This document shows, piece by piece, positions 35,111 through 44,679 of a stretch of 64,000 bases of DNA. Under the pieces are notes generated by a model. It was not told where the DNA came from. It searched no databases and was given only the letters and a program-made list of their open reading frames with translations. The stretch is from an uncultured Prevotellaceae bacterium (lineage in GTDB: Bacteria; Bacteroidota; Bacteroidia; Bacteroidales; Bacteroidaceae). Made by a program: the position numbers and the translations under genes. Within the stretch, counting starts at the first letter, position 1. Every line of letters begins with the position of its first letter. Location of the stretch: positions 1 through 64,000 of the forward strand of contig OMWI01000009.1 in NCBI GenBank assembly GCA_900314715.1, given 5' to 3'.

Positions 35111-35577
35111 AGTTGTTCGCTCTCAATAAAAGTAAGACATTCTTTCAACATCCGTTCAGAACGAATGCAATATTGTATGTTTGGCTTTTCGAATCTCAAC
35201 AGTCCGAGAGCTTCTTCTTGCGAAATCTCACCAATGAAATATCTATCAAGCGTAATGATTACTCTGTCATTGGCAATACCTCCTATAACCATGTCGTAAT
35301 TGCCAACTTCTTTTCCCTCACGACATTGTGCTACAAAGTCGAGCCACTGCTTGTCATAGCTATCAAATCGTTTGATATTCCATGTATTTTCCTTGTATAC
35401 TAACTCATAAGTATTGAGCCATGCTTGTTGACCTCTTCTTTTGAAACGCTGAGCATATCTCACGGCTTGTTCTTTCAATGAAGTAAGATAGAAACCACGA
35501 CCAAAATCAAGATATTGTCGCGAGTGTTTTGTGTCAGGATTCTCAACACTTACATTTGACGAATGATACATCATCAT
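35107..35577 (-). CDS. DUF3990 protein, ADP-ribosyltransferase-like, central gene of module B
   Basis: 156 residues. MMMYHSSN and LDFGRGFYLTSLKEQAVRYA correspond to the YHGSN and DFGRGFYLT blocks of the module A copy. YDMVIGGIANDRVIITLDRY matches YDVVVGPVANDTVAFQLRRY. Outside these blocks the two copies differ widely, so the duplication is old or the modules were acquired separately. The glycine of the HG[ST] signature is replaced by serine here (HSS), which could weaken NAD binding. It overlaps both neighbours by 4 bp. Confidence 0.8.
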   Translation of the reverse strand: MMMYHSSNVSVENPDTKHSRQYLDFGRGFYLTSLKEQAVRYAQRFKRRGQQAWLNTYELVYKENTWNIKRFDSYDKQWLDFVAQCREGKEVGNYDMVIGGIANDRVIITLDRYFIGEISQEEALGLLRFEKPNIQYCIRSERMLKECLTFIESEQL

Positions 35578-35792
35578 GCGGGAAGCACTCCTTTCTCCCT
35601 CATATAGTCAGTAAGGTCTTCCATTAGGTAACGTGAACTAAATGTATGAAGTACATCGTATGAGGGAACGATGTAGCCATATAGGATACCAGAATTTTTC
35701 AGCCTTTTGTAAATCTCTTGCTGCGGAAGTTTCAGTTCTGCTGATAGTTTCCCTATGCAATAAGTAACAAATTCCAATCTGTTTTTATCCAT
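35574..35792 (-). CDS. DUF3791-like small protein, first gene of module B
   Basis: 72 residues: FVTYCIGKLSAELKLPQQEI, then RLKNSGILYGYIVPSYDVLH and MEDLTDYMREKG. This is the usual DUF3791 layout. Its stop overlaps the DUF3990 start by 4 bp (ATGA). It heads the operon, 41 bp downstream of a 34-bp dyad that lies at the likely transcription start. Confidence 0.78.
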   Translation of the reverse strand: MDKNRLEFVTYCIGKLSAELKLPQQEIYKRLKNSGILYGYIVPSYDVLHTFSSRYLMEDLTDYMREKGVLPA

Positions 35793-35833
35793 AATATTGT
35801 ATTTGCCTTGTTGTTATTTATTTAGTTACACTC

Positions 35834-35883
35834 AAACCTTATAACTATGAGTTGTATGATAAGGTTTTCCGTTCGCAAAGATA
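35834..35883 (-). promoter_or_regulatory. Promoter and 34-bp operator-like dyad before module B
   Basis: TATCTTTG (35883 to 35876, minus) is a -7 box. Immediately downstream, 35834-35867 is a dyad with outer arms AAACCTTAT and ATAAGGTTT and an imperfectly symmetrical centre. A repressor bound here would cover the transcription start, a layout common in self-regulated toxin-antitoxin operons. Confidence 0.6.
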
Positions 35884-35996
35884 GTTATTTTTTTGTAAAG
35901 CATCATATAATATACACCTATTTTTATTATACGTTATCATTATTTGTAGTTTGCCCCCACGACAACTATCCAGGGATTAACTACAGGCAATAAAAA

Positions 35997-36026
35997 AAAT
36001 CGGATGTCATCACGACAACCGATTTT
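35997..36026 (-). terminator. Hairpin downstream of groL
   Basis: AAAATCGG and CCGATTTT pair, with GTC/GAC inside the loop, and a run of eight T follows in the groL direction. A weaker hairpin, GGGAG/CTCCC at 36191-36212, lies closer to the groL stop. The rest of 35884-36240 is AT-rich with nothing else recognised. Confidence 0.75.
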
Positions 36027-36240
36027 CAAAAACAAACTACTTAAAAACTAATCTACTAAAACAAATCAAAAAATATTATTAAGGCTTCATGCCGATTCTC
36101 AATTCAATGTGCAAAATTAAAAACTTTCTTTTAATTCCACAAATTTTTAATCAAGAAAATTCTTTAATAAGTGTGCTAAATACAAAAAAAGGGAGAAAAA
36201 ATATTTCCTCCCTCATTATTTGATAACTGCAGATTGCAAA

Positions 36241-37881
<1,641 letters not shown>

Positions 37882-37894
37882 TTAATGTTAAAAT

Positions 37895-38164
37895 TTATCC
37901 TAATACGGCGAGCACATCGCTTTGACGCATCATCAAATACTTCTCACCCTCAAACTCCAATTCTGTTCCGGCATACTTACCGTAGAGAACTTCATCTCCT
38001 TCCTTGAGAATCATTTCCTCATCCTTAGTACCCTTACCAGTTGCAACGACTTTACCATGCAAAGGTTTCTCCTTTGCAGTATCAGGAATAATAATACCTC
38101 CTACTTTTTCCTCTGCCGGTGCTGGAAGTATAAGCACGCGGTCTCCTAATGGTTTAATGTTCAT
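37895..38164 (-). CDS. groS: Co-chaperonin GroES
   Basis: 89 residues. [20 protein letters not shown] opens the fold, [13 protein letters not shown] is the mobile loop that binds GroEL, and [19 protein letters not shown] follows. It caps the GroEL chamber. It is the first gene of the groS-groL operon. No CIRCE element and no clear TAnnTTTG box were seen upstream, but a hairpin-forming dyad is at 38232-38252. Confidence 0.97.
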   Translation of the reverse strand: MNIKPLGDRVLILPAPAEEKVGGIIIPDTAKEKPLHGKVVATGKGTKDEEMILKEGDEVLYGKYAGTELEFEGEKYLMMRQSDVLAVLG

Positions 38165-38231
38165 AACTTATAATTTTTAATAATCTGTTTAATTTATCTG
38201 ACCAACTTATTACTAAAAGCGTGCCAAACTG

Positions 38232-38252
38232 ACATACATGAATGATGTATGT
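38232..38252. promoter_or_regulatory. Dyad between the esterase and groS genes
   Basis: ACATACAT and ATGTATGT separated by 5 bp, 68 bp upstream of groS and 41 bp beyond the esterase stop. There is no U-run, so an operator for groS or a weak terminator are both possible. Confidence 0.4.
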
Positions 38253-38292
38253 GACATGACTGACAGAATTTCAGTTATTTCATTGGTCGTGT

Positions 38293-39681
38293 TTATTGTT
38301 TGATGGCATTTGCTATGACTTTTGCCATTTCTGCCGTTCCCTTGTCATTGGGATGAACGCCATCAGACAGATACAATTTCTTATCGGTAATTGAATGATA
38401 CAGGTCGATTACTTGCAATTTATTCTTCTTTGCCACCTTATTTATAATAGGTATAATCTCGTTGGCAACAATAGAATCATTAATTTGATAAGGATTCTCA
38501 TGTACCTTAATAGGTGAAGCCAAATAAATGGTAGGTTTTGCGGGAAGTGCCTTTAGCGCATCAATCATTTGTTGCAAGTCTGCGGTAAATTCCTTGCCAT
38601 ATTGCCAATTATAAGGTTTGCTGTCATTGGTTCCCAACTTGATAACGACCACTTGTGGATTAAACGCTTGTGCATATTGCCATTCTGGTCGTTTCATGTA
38701 AGGATTATCACCTTTATTTAACATAGTATGGGCACTTACGCCAAAATTACGAACGTTATAGTTACTTCCCAACAACTTTTGCAATTGTGCGGGATAAGCC
38801 AATTGAGAACTCATAGGAATACCAAATCCTTCGGTAATGCTATTGCCAATACATGCTACACGAACGGCTTCTTTGACTGGCATTTTCAGATTATCCAACC
38901 ATGTTGACAATTCATTGAGCATTTGGTCGTGATATTTATAAGTAGAACGGAAACCAAAACCATGTCCACCTGAAGGATAAATATACATCGCACACTCATT
39001 CCCTTGATTGCGCATAGCCGAATAATAAGCCACTCCATTAGTTACGGGTGGAACAGCACGATCATCGTTTGCCATAAGGATAATGGCGGGAGGAGTAGTA
39101 TGGCAACGCACTTGCTTATCGTTGGAGAATTGTTTCACCAATTCCTTATCATGCCTACCTTCACCAAGGAATCCCACACATGAACCTTTGTGGGTAATCC
39201 GTTCATCCATCGAGATGACAGGGTAAAACAAAATGGAAAAGTTGGGACGTACTTCCCATGGAGCATGTGTACTAACCGTAGAAGCTAAATGTCCACCAGC
39301 TGATGAACCCATGATACCCACATCGTATGGATTGATGTTCCACACATCAGCACTATCACGCACGGTCTTGATGGCATTATAGGCATCAGACATCGGAATA
39401 TTTCTCTCACCATTCGGCATTCGATATTTCAAAACGAAATAAGCAATTCCTTTTTCATTGAAATAGGGAGCCCAATCCGTTCCTTCATGTTCCATGGCCA
39501 AATGTGAATAACCACCACCAGGACAAGCTACCACTGCCCTACCTGTTGGATTTTGTGGAAGGAAACATGTTAATACCGACTCTCCATCAGGGGAATTTAC
39601 CAATTTAAATGTACGAGCGGTTTGTGCCGAAACGTTGAGTGCCATCAATAGGCACATCCAACCTATTACTTGAAATTTCAT
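38293..39681 (-). CDS. Secreted two-domain esterase (alpha/beta-hydrolase plus SGNH)
   Basis: 462 residues. A signal peptide ends about residue 19 (LNVSAQ). Residues about 30-265 form an alpha/beta-hydrolase of the acetyl-xylan-esterase-like type with PGGGYSHLA as oxyanion region, the nucleophile in IMGSSAGGHLAS and the histidine in SGGHGFGF. Residues about 275-462 are an SGNH/GDSL hydrolase with CIGNSITEGFG (Ser), KLGTNDSKPYN and DGVHPNDKG (Asp-His). Both halves should remove acyl groups, probably acetyl esters, from plant polysaccharides. It lies 24 bp after the GH2 gene in the same direction, so the two form a small carbohydrate-degrading operon. Confidence 0.88.
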   Translation of the reverse strand: MKFQVIGWMCLLMALNVSAQTARTFKLVNSPDGESVLTCFLPQNPTGRAVVACPGGGYSHLAMEHEGTDWAPYFNEKGIAYFVLKYRMPNGERNIPMSDAYNAIKTVRDSADVWNINPYDVGIMGSSAGGHLASTVSTHAPWEVRPNFSILFYPVISMDERITHKGSCVGFLGEGRHDKELVKQFSNDKQVRCHTTPPAIILMANDDRAVPPVTNGVAYYSAMRNQGNECAMYIYPSGGHGFGFRSTYKYHDQMLNELSTWLDNLKMPVKEAVRVACIGNSITEGFGIPMSSQLAYPAQLQKLLGSNYNVRNFGVSAHTMLNKGDNPYMKRPEWQYAQAFNPQVVVIKLGTNDSKPYNWQYGKEFTADLQQMIDALKALPAKPTIYLASPIKVHENPYQINDSIVANEIIPIINKVAKKNKLQVIDLYHSITDKKLYLSDGVHPNDKGTAEMAKVIANAIKQ

Positions 39682-39705
39682 CTTTATTTTATTTACTTGA
39701 TCATT

Positions 39706-42700
39706 CTATTTTATTTTTTCGAGGAAATCAACTTCCACGATTCTCAACTCTACCTTCCCACTCTTAGAGATAAAGCGGTCAAGTTCGCCAGCATTACCAC
39801 CAGCCAATTCTTTCACGTCGCCAAAGGCATTGCTATCTTGTGCAGGTCCTAACATCTTGATGGTTAATTCCTTATTTTTGATAGGTTTGGCAATGGGAAT
39901 ATGTACATATCCCAATGTCGCATAGGTGATTCCTTCCCATACTTTCTTCTTTCCAGCATAGATAGCCAACGGATAACACTTATTTCTCCATCCCGTGAGT
40001 TTGATGACTACTTCATCTATAGCCACTTGTTTGGCAAACTGGTATGTAATCCAAGCATTCTCCTTGTTACCATCACTTTTCCATTCAGAAAGTTCATTGT
40101 CATCATAACTATTCACAAGGCTTTCCGCATTGCTTCCAGCTTTGGCAGAAATGACATCTATACCTTTCGCCAAATCTTGATAAGAAGGAGACGAAGGAGT
40201 TTCACCACGTTTCAGATGTGACTTCAAAGTCATGGAAGGAAGATAATTGCTTACCCCATTCCGTGTATCAATGGCTTGAGTGGTCATCGTCATTGTCACG
40301 GGAGCCAATCCTTCAGCAGCTATGGTAAGATAGATGGTTCCAGGATTTTCCGTACTTCTAACGAGCACCCTGTTCACTCCGCATTCTACAGGTAAACTAA
40401 GATGTCGAATGAAATTATCAAACGTAGATACCGTTGAAGGTCCATCCAACATACCTGGTGTACCATTAGCGGCATTACTCTTACTATTCTCAGTGGATGA
40501 ATTATCTGAATTGGGTTTCGTGGCAATACCACCTATCCATCTTCCTTCTCCCCATAGATTGAAATGCACCATACGATTGTCGAGAGGACATCTGCGACCA
40601 TTCTTATCTACCACTTCAAATTGTATCAGAGCCATATCTGCACCATCCGCCTTGAATCCCTCTGGATTTTCCATCTTTGTCACAACGAGATGGTCTGGTT
40701 CGCCAGCCGTTTCTATCTGATAGTTACTTACTTCTTTACCATCTACATAACTGACAGCCTTGATAGTTCCAGGTTCGAATGCTACATCCCTGAACGTAAA
40801 CAGATATTGCCACTTACGTTCACCTTTGCCTAAAGACTTCCCGTTGACAAACAATTCTACTTCATCACCATTAGACACCACAAACACATCCTTTGTGGTT
40901 CCTAACGAATAATTCCAGTGTCCTATAATATATGTATGTGGATTCTCTGGTTCTACCCATCCGTCCCACATCACTTGATGTGCAAAGAAAGCATCCTTGG
41001 GAATGCGCATGGCATCTGTCACACCACTCGTTCGATAATTGGATTCACCTCGCCAATGGGTATTCGTGTCAGAGAACACAATCTTCACGCCTCCACTATT
41101 CACACGTTTTCCTGTTCCTGGACGGTCAACAAAATAATCATACCAGCGTTCTACCATCTCCTTCGCAAACTCATCCATGTTGTGGTTATAGTCGAGAGCG
41201 GGTTTCCCACGATACAAGGGTCCTGCTCCTTCTTTATGGAAAGGATAACTCTTTTCGTCCCAATATTTGCGCAATCCCTCATCACGACAATATTCCATTT
41301 GCCACATGGGGTGTTTCTTGCTCTTGTTGACGTACAACATCTCACCACCATATTCAGCTTCATTGATGTCGAGCATCTCACGACTACCGATAGCACGTCC
41401 ACCATAAGGGTCGTATTGGTCGCGAATCTTCTTGAGTTCAATCATGTGTTCACGACTGATGCTCTCATTGCCGCCTTCATAAAACAATATACTTGGATTG
41501 TTTCGATTATAGATAATTGCATCACGCATCAGTTCAACTCGTTGTTCCCAACGCCTACCTTCCACGTCTTTTTCCGCATCACCAGCAGGCATAGCTTGAA
41601 TCAAGCCTACCCTATCGCACGATTCCACATCCTGTTTCCAAGGAGTAACATGCATCCAACGCACCACATTACCACCTGATTCTACCATCAAGTCATTGCT
41701 GTAGTCGCTCAACCATGCAGGAACGCTCAATCCAACGCCTGGCCATTCATTGCTTGTACGTTGTGCATAACCATGAACCATCATCACACGGTCGTTCAAC
41801 CAAATCTTTCCTTCCCCAAAATGAGTCTTCCTAAAGCCAGTACGGATGACAACCTTGTCATTTGCTTCGCTGGCTGTTTCCAGTTTGTCCCTCAGATAGG
41901 TTTCTACTGTATATAGATACCCGTAACCCCAAGACCAGAAGTGCAGTCCATTAACCAAGCTCTCTGCCTTGGCTATCGTGGTTTCTCCTGGCTTCAAGGT
42001 AATCCGTTCGTTTCCATTGAAACCAATCACCTTGTTGCCATCCTTGTCTTTCAATACTACAGTCAGAAAGAAAGAACGCTCTCGTGTGTCCTCATTTCTC
42101 ACTTGACTCTCCACATGTATCACGGCCTTGCGGTTGGCAATATCGAAATCTGTAGCATAGACATAGGTTCCCGTCGTACCTAAGTTACTATATAATGGCA
42201 ATGTCTGATACAATCGGTCGGTAACATGTAGAAAGACGTTTTTGGGAATACCACCATAATTGGCATTGAAATTCTTGTCATTCCATTGGTAACGACTATT
42301 ACTTGAACGCTCCCTGTAAACCCAACTATTATCAACACGTACGGCTATGACATTCTCACCTTGTTTTATATATGGAGACAAGTCGAAGCCAGATGCCATT
42401 ACGCCATTTTCTGACCATCCAAGACTATGACCATTGATGAAAAACTCAGCCCCAAAGCGGACACCTTCAAACTCAATAAAGAACTTCTTGCCTTGAATGT
42501 CATCTATGTTGAAATGCTTACGATACCACATAATCGTATCTGACAACTCATTGCAAGGAATCCTGAATGCCTCGTCTTCATTGAAAGCCCTCGGTAAAGT
42601 AACACGATGCCAAGTAGCATCTTGATAGTCTATTTGTTGAGCTTGTGGAAAATCCCCAACTTCAAGTAGCCAGTCACTATTGAAATTGTATTTTACCCGA

Positions 42701-42768
42701 TTGACGGAATAGACCTGCAAGGAAATAATCAAGCCCAATCCTAAGAGAAGAAATTGTTTTAGTTTCAT
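39706..42768 (-). CDS. Secreted glycoside hydrolase family 2 enzyme (beta-galactosidase-like)
   Basis: 1020 residues with a signal peptide (about 1-21). The sugar-binding jelly-roll (NSDWLLEVGDFPQA...WYRKHFNI...FEGVRFGAEFFINGHSLGW), an Ig-like domain, a TIM barrel and further beta domains follow in GH2 order. The acid/base glutamate is in ILFYEGGNESISREH, and a candidate nucleophile is in MWQMEYCRDEG. The C-terminal ~170 residues (SYDDNELSEWKSDGN...) resemble a discoidin-type carbohydrate-binding module. The substrate may be a beta-galactoside, but GH2 also holds glucuronidases and mannosidases, so it is open. It has a good promoter at 42799-42830 and precedes the esterase by 24 bp. Confidence 0.88.
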   Translation of the reverse strand: MKLKQFLLLGLGLIISLQVYSVNRVKYNFNSDWLLEVGDFPQAQQIDYQDATWHRVTLPRAFNEDEAFRIPCNELSDTIMWYRKHFNIDDIQGKKFFIEFEGVRFGAEFFINGHSLGWSENGVMASGFDLSPYIKQGENVIAVRVDNSWVYRERSSNSRYQWNDKNFNANYGGIPKNVFLHVTDRLYQTLPLYSNLGTTGTYVYATDFDIANRKAVIHVESQVRNEDTRERSFFLTVVLKDKDGNKVIGFNGNERITLKPGETTIAKAESLVNGLHFWSWGYGYLYTVETYLRDKLETASEANDKVVIRTGFRKTHFGEGKIWLNDRVMMVHGYAQRTSNEWPGVGLSVPAWLSDYSNDLMVESGGNVVRWMHVTPWKQDVESCDRVGLIQAMPAGDAEKDVEGRRWEQRVELMRDAIIYNRNNPSILFYEGGNESISREHMIELKKIRDQYDPYGGRAIGSREMLDINEAEYGGEMLYVNKSKKHPMWQMEYCRDEGLRKYWDEKSYPFHKEGAGPLYRGKPALDYNHNMDEFAKEMVERWYDYFVDRPGTGKRVNSGGVKIVFSDTNTHWRGESNYRTSGVTDAMRIPKDAFFAHQVMWDGWVEPENPHTYIIGHWNYSLGTTKDVFVVSNGDEVELFVNGKSLGKGERKWQYLFTFRDVAFEPGTIKAVSYVDGKEVSNYQIETAGEPDHLVVTKMENPEGFKADGADMALIQFEVVDKNGRRCPLDNRMVHFNLWGEGRWIGGIATKPNSDNSSTENSKSNAANGTPGMLDGPSTVSTFDNFIRHLSLPVECGVNRVLVRSTENPGTIYLTIAAEGLAPVTMTMTTQAIDTRNGVSNYLPSMTLKSHLKRGETPSSPSYQDLAKGIDVISAKAGSNAESLVNSYDDNELSEWKSDGNKENAWITYQFAKQVAIDEVVIKLTGWRNKCYPLAIYAGKKKVWEGITYATLGYVHIPIAKPIKNKELTIKMLGPAQDSNAFGDVKELAGGNAGELDRFISKSGKVELRIVEVDFLEKIK

Positions 42769-42798
42769 TAAAATTAAGTTTTCAGTATTTTATGATTG

Positions 42799-42830
42799 CA
42801 AAGGTACATCACAAATTACTCAAAACCAAA
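42799..42830 (-). promoter_or_regulatory. Promoter of the GH2-esterase operon
   Basis: TTTG (42830 to 42827), a 20-bp gap, then TACCTTTG (42806 to 42799), 30 bp before the start codon. Confidence 0.7.
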
Positions 42831-42913
42831 TAATCATTCAAAAAAATAGTGGAAATAAAGAGATTATTCAATAATTTGTATCGATGAAACAAACAAAAAA
42901 GTAGGTAACTAAA

Positions 42914-43001
42914 AAACACTTAACTGTTTTGAAAGTTTTAGTTAACTGTTTCTATAGAAATGCTTAACAGTTTTGAGAGTTTTAGTTAAGTGTTACTGAG
43001 A
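42914..43001. repeat. 22-bp-period array, site 4
   Basis: Units begin at 42914, 42936, 42958 and 42980. Cores are CTTAACTGTTTTGA, AGTTAACTGTTT, CTTAACAGTTTTGA and AGTTAAGTGTTAC: two alternating versions of a TTAAC/GTTAA dyad at constant 22-bp spacing. The array sits in the 484-bp gap between the divergent GH2 and FISUMP genes. The rest of the gap holds their promoters and the small palindrome ATGCCTACGGCAT at 43062-43074. Confidence 0.75.
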
Positions 43002-43173
43002 GTTGTCATTTTGGGGCAAGAGATACACAAATTTGGGGAAATTCCGCAATTCAAAATTAAGATGCCTACGGCATTGTTAATTTACAAACCAACTACGCAT
43101 TTGTCGGATTACCCATTTTTGTTGCTCTTTCAAAGTGTACAATAATATTGCACACCTGTAAATTTTACTCATA

Positions 43174-43208
43174 TTTGTTCCGATTATCAGAATAAAGACG
43201 TATATTTG
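43174..43208 (+). promoter_or_regulatory. Promoter of the dockerin-FISUMP gene
   Basis: TTTG (43174-43177) and TATATTTG (43201-43208), spaced 23 bp, slightly longer than ideal, 44 bp before the start codon. Confidence 0.6.
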
Positions 43209-43252
43209 CAAACAAAAATAAACATATTAATTTCAACATAATCACTAAGTTT

Positions 43253-43942
43253 ATGAAAAAGGTAGCTTTATTTTTTGCATTCCTATTATTGGGAACATCG
43301 GGTGCATTTGCACAGAGTAGTAAGTATGACTTGAACGGTGACGGAAATGTAAACATCACGGATGTCATAGAGTTGGTTGGTATTATCCTTGGTAAGAATC
43401 ATGAGGCGGTTGACCTTGGTTTGCCTTCTGGAACCAAGTGGGCTGCTTGCAATGTGGGAGCCACTAAGCCCGAGGAATACGGCGGTTATTACGCTTGGGG
43501 CGAGACCGAGGAGAAAGAGTTCTATGATAAAAGTACCTACAAGTTTTACCAAGATGATGAGTATGTAAACATTGGAGAAGACATCAGCGGCACAGAGTAC
43601 GACGTGGCCCATGTGAAATGGGGTGGCAATTGGTATATGCCCACTTGGGAAGAATTCCGGGAATTGATAAACAACTGCAAAATTGAATGGACTACATTCA
43701 ACGGTGTAAATGGCGAGAAATTCACCAGCAAGATTAACGGCAATAGCATTTTCCTCCCCGCTGCTGGCAGCCGCAAAAATGGCGACCTCAACTACATTGG
43801 CGAATATGGTGATTATTGGTCGTCTACGCTGTATCCAGACTACTCGTCCTGCGCCAGAAGCTACAGTTTCGGTATAAGTGCCACCTTATATTACAGCGTT
43901 TACTTCTTAGGTCATAACGTTCGCCCTGTCTTCAGAAATTAG
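43253..43942 (+). CDS. Secreted dockerin-like/FISUMP-domain protein
   Basis: 229 residues. A signal peptide ends about residue 21 (GAFAQ). YDLNGDGNVNITDVIELVGI (about 25-45) is a single calcium-binding dockerin/EF-hand-like repeat. The rest is a FISUMP (Fibrobacter succinogenes major paralogous) domain: VDLGLPSGTKWAACNVGATK, YYAWGETEEK, WYMPTWEEFRELI, YWSSTLY and the C-terminal NVRPVF. This C-type-lectin-like fold is abundant on the surface of Prevotella and Fibrobacter, and is one of the folds used as variable protein by diversity-generating retroelements. No reverse transcriptase is nearby. The ligand and role are unknown. Confidence 0.82.
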   Translation: MKKVALFFAFLLLGTSGAFAQSSKYDLNGDGNVNITDVIELVGIILGKNHEAVDLGLPSGTKWAACNVGATKPEEYGGYYAWGETEEKEFYDKSTYKFYQDDEYVNIGEDISGTEYDVAHVKWGGNWYMPTWEEFRELINNCKIEWTTFNGVNGEKFTSKINGNSIFLPAAGSRKNGDLNYIGEYGDYWSSTLYPDYSSCARSYSFGISATLYYSVYFLGHNVRPVFRN

Positions 43943-43982
43943 TGCATCCTTCCATTGCTTCAAAGTGAATAAGCAATTGCCT

Positions 43983-44402
43983 AAATCTTACAATCTTACA
44001 GCTGACAGTTTTTATTTGTGTAAGATAATATAGAAATGGAGTAAGAATGATTATGATAATAGTATATGATATGATATAATAGAAATATATATATATAAAT
44101 TTTAACAATTTATCCATTCATAGTAACAGCTCAGCACCCCATGGAATGAAGACAAAAATCTTCAATAATCTTCAATAATCTTACGAAAAACTGTACTGGA
44201 ATCTGTACAGAATCATCATTTTTGTTAGATTTTTGAAGATTTTTGTTCGTGGTAAAGGAGGGGGTGCTGAGTGATTACCTTCATATAATCTTTTATAGTA
44301 TTATTATTCTATTCAAATTATTTACCCATATTATCATTCTATCCCCCACTCATCGCCTATATGGTGCAAAAACTAACTGTCAGCTGTAAGATTGTAAGAT
44401 TT
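43983..44402. mobile_element. 420-bp non-coding element with nested inverted repeats
   Basis: The ends are a perfect 28-bp inverted repeat (43983-44010 and 44375-44402) containing CTTACAGCTGACAGTT. Inside it are CTCAGCACCCC (44130-44140) with GGGGTGCTGAG (44261-44271), then CAAAAATCTTCAA (44153-44165) with its complement (44233-44245), and CTGTAC (44191) with GTACAG (44205) at the centre. There is no ORF of note. The onion-like symmetry is that of a MITE or a very long RNA hairpin. It lies between the 3' ends of the FISUMP gene and hsdR. Confidence 0.75.
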
Positions 44403-44510
44403 TCATGATTCTATTATAGTGAAGAAATTCTTCAATGAGCACATAAATAATTGAATATAAGGAGATTATGAATTAATCTTCAATATTCAACATAGAACTT
44501 TCAACAAAAA

Positions 44511-44662
44511 AAGTATGGTTTATAACGCATATCGCACCCATTTTGTGCGTGTAAATCATAGCTTTTGACGTTGCAAACCATTGCTTTGTATACTATAAAC
44601 CATTCGTTTGTAGCATAGAAATCAATGATTTATAGCATACAAACGAATGGATGATTCGCAAG
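44511..44662. repeat. 22-bp-period dyad array, site 5
   Basis: Seven units. TTT cores at 44519, 44542, 44564, 44585, 44607 and 44629 are about 22 bp apart. Units 44575, 44597 and 44619 carry AAACCATTGCTTTGTA, AAACCATTCGTTTGTA and AAATCAATGATTTATA. It ends 18 bp before the hsdR stop. The end units also form a 13-bp inverted repeat (44600-44612 and 44638-44650). Confidence 0.8.
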
Positions 44663-44679
44663 TTCCGCTTGCTTTTTCA

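Noticed and set aside
38219-38227. Sigma-54 promoter upstream of groS (TTTGGCACGC on the minus strand)
   Set aside because: The -24 part fits, but the -12 part reads TAGT instead of TTGC at the required spacing.
43253-43942. FISUMP protein as the variable protein of a diversity-generating retroelement, with the four-helix proteins as Avd
   Set aside because: There is no reverse transcriptase in the window and no template copy of the C-terminal coding region was seen. The four-helix genes are distant and have a suffix domain that Avd lacks.
44511-44662. 22-bp arrays as a CRISPR array
   Set aside because: The units are contiguous and diverged, with no identical repeats separated by unique spacers, and there is no cas gene.
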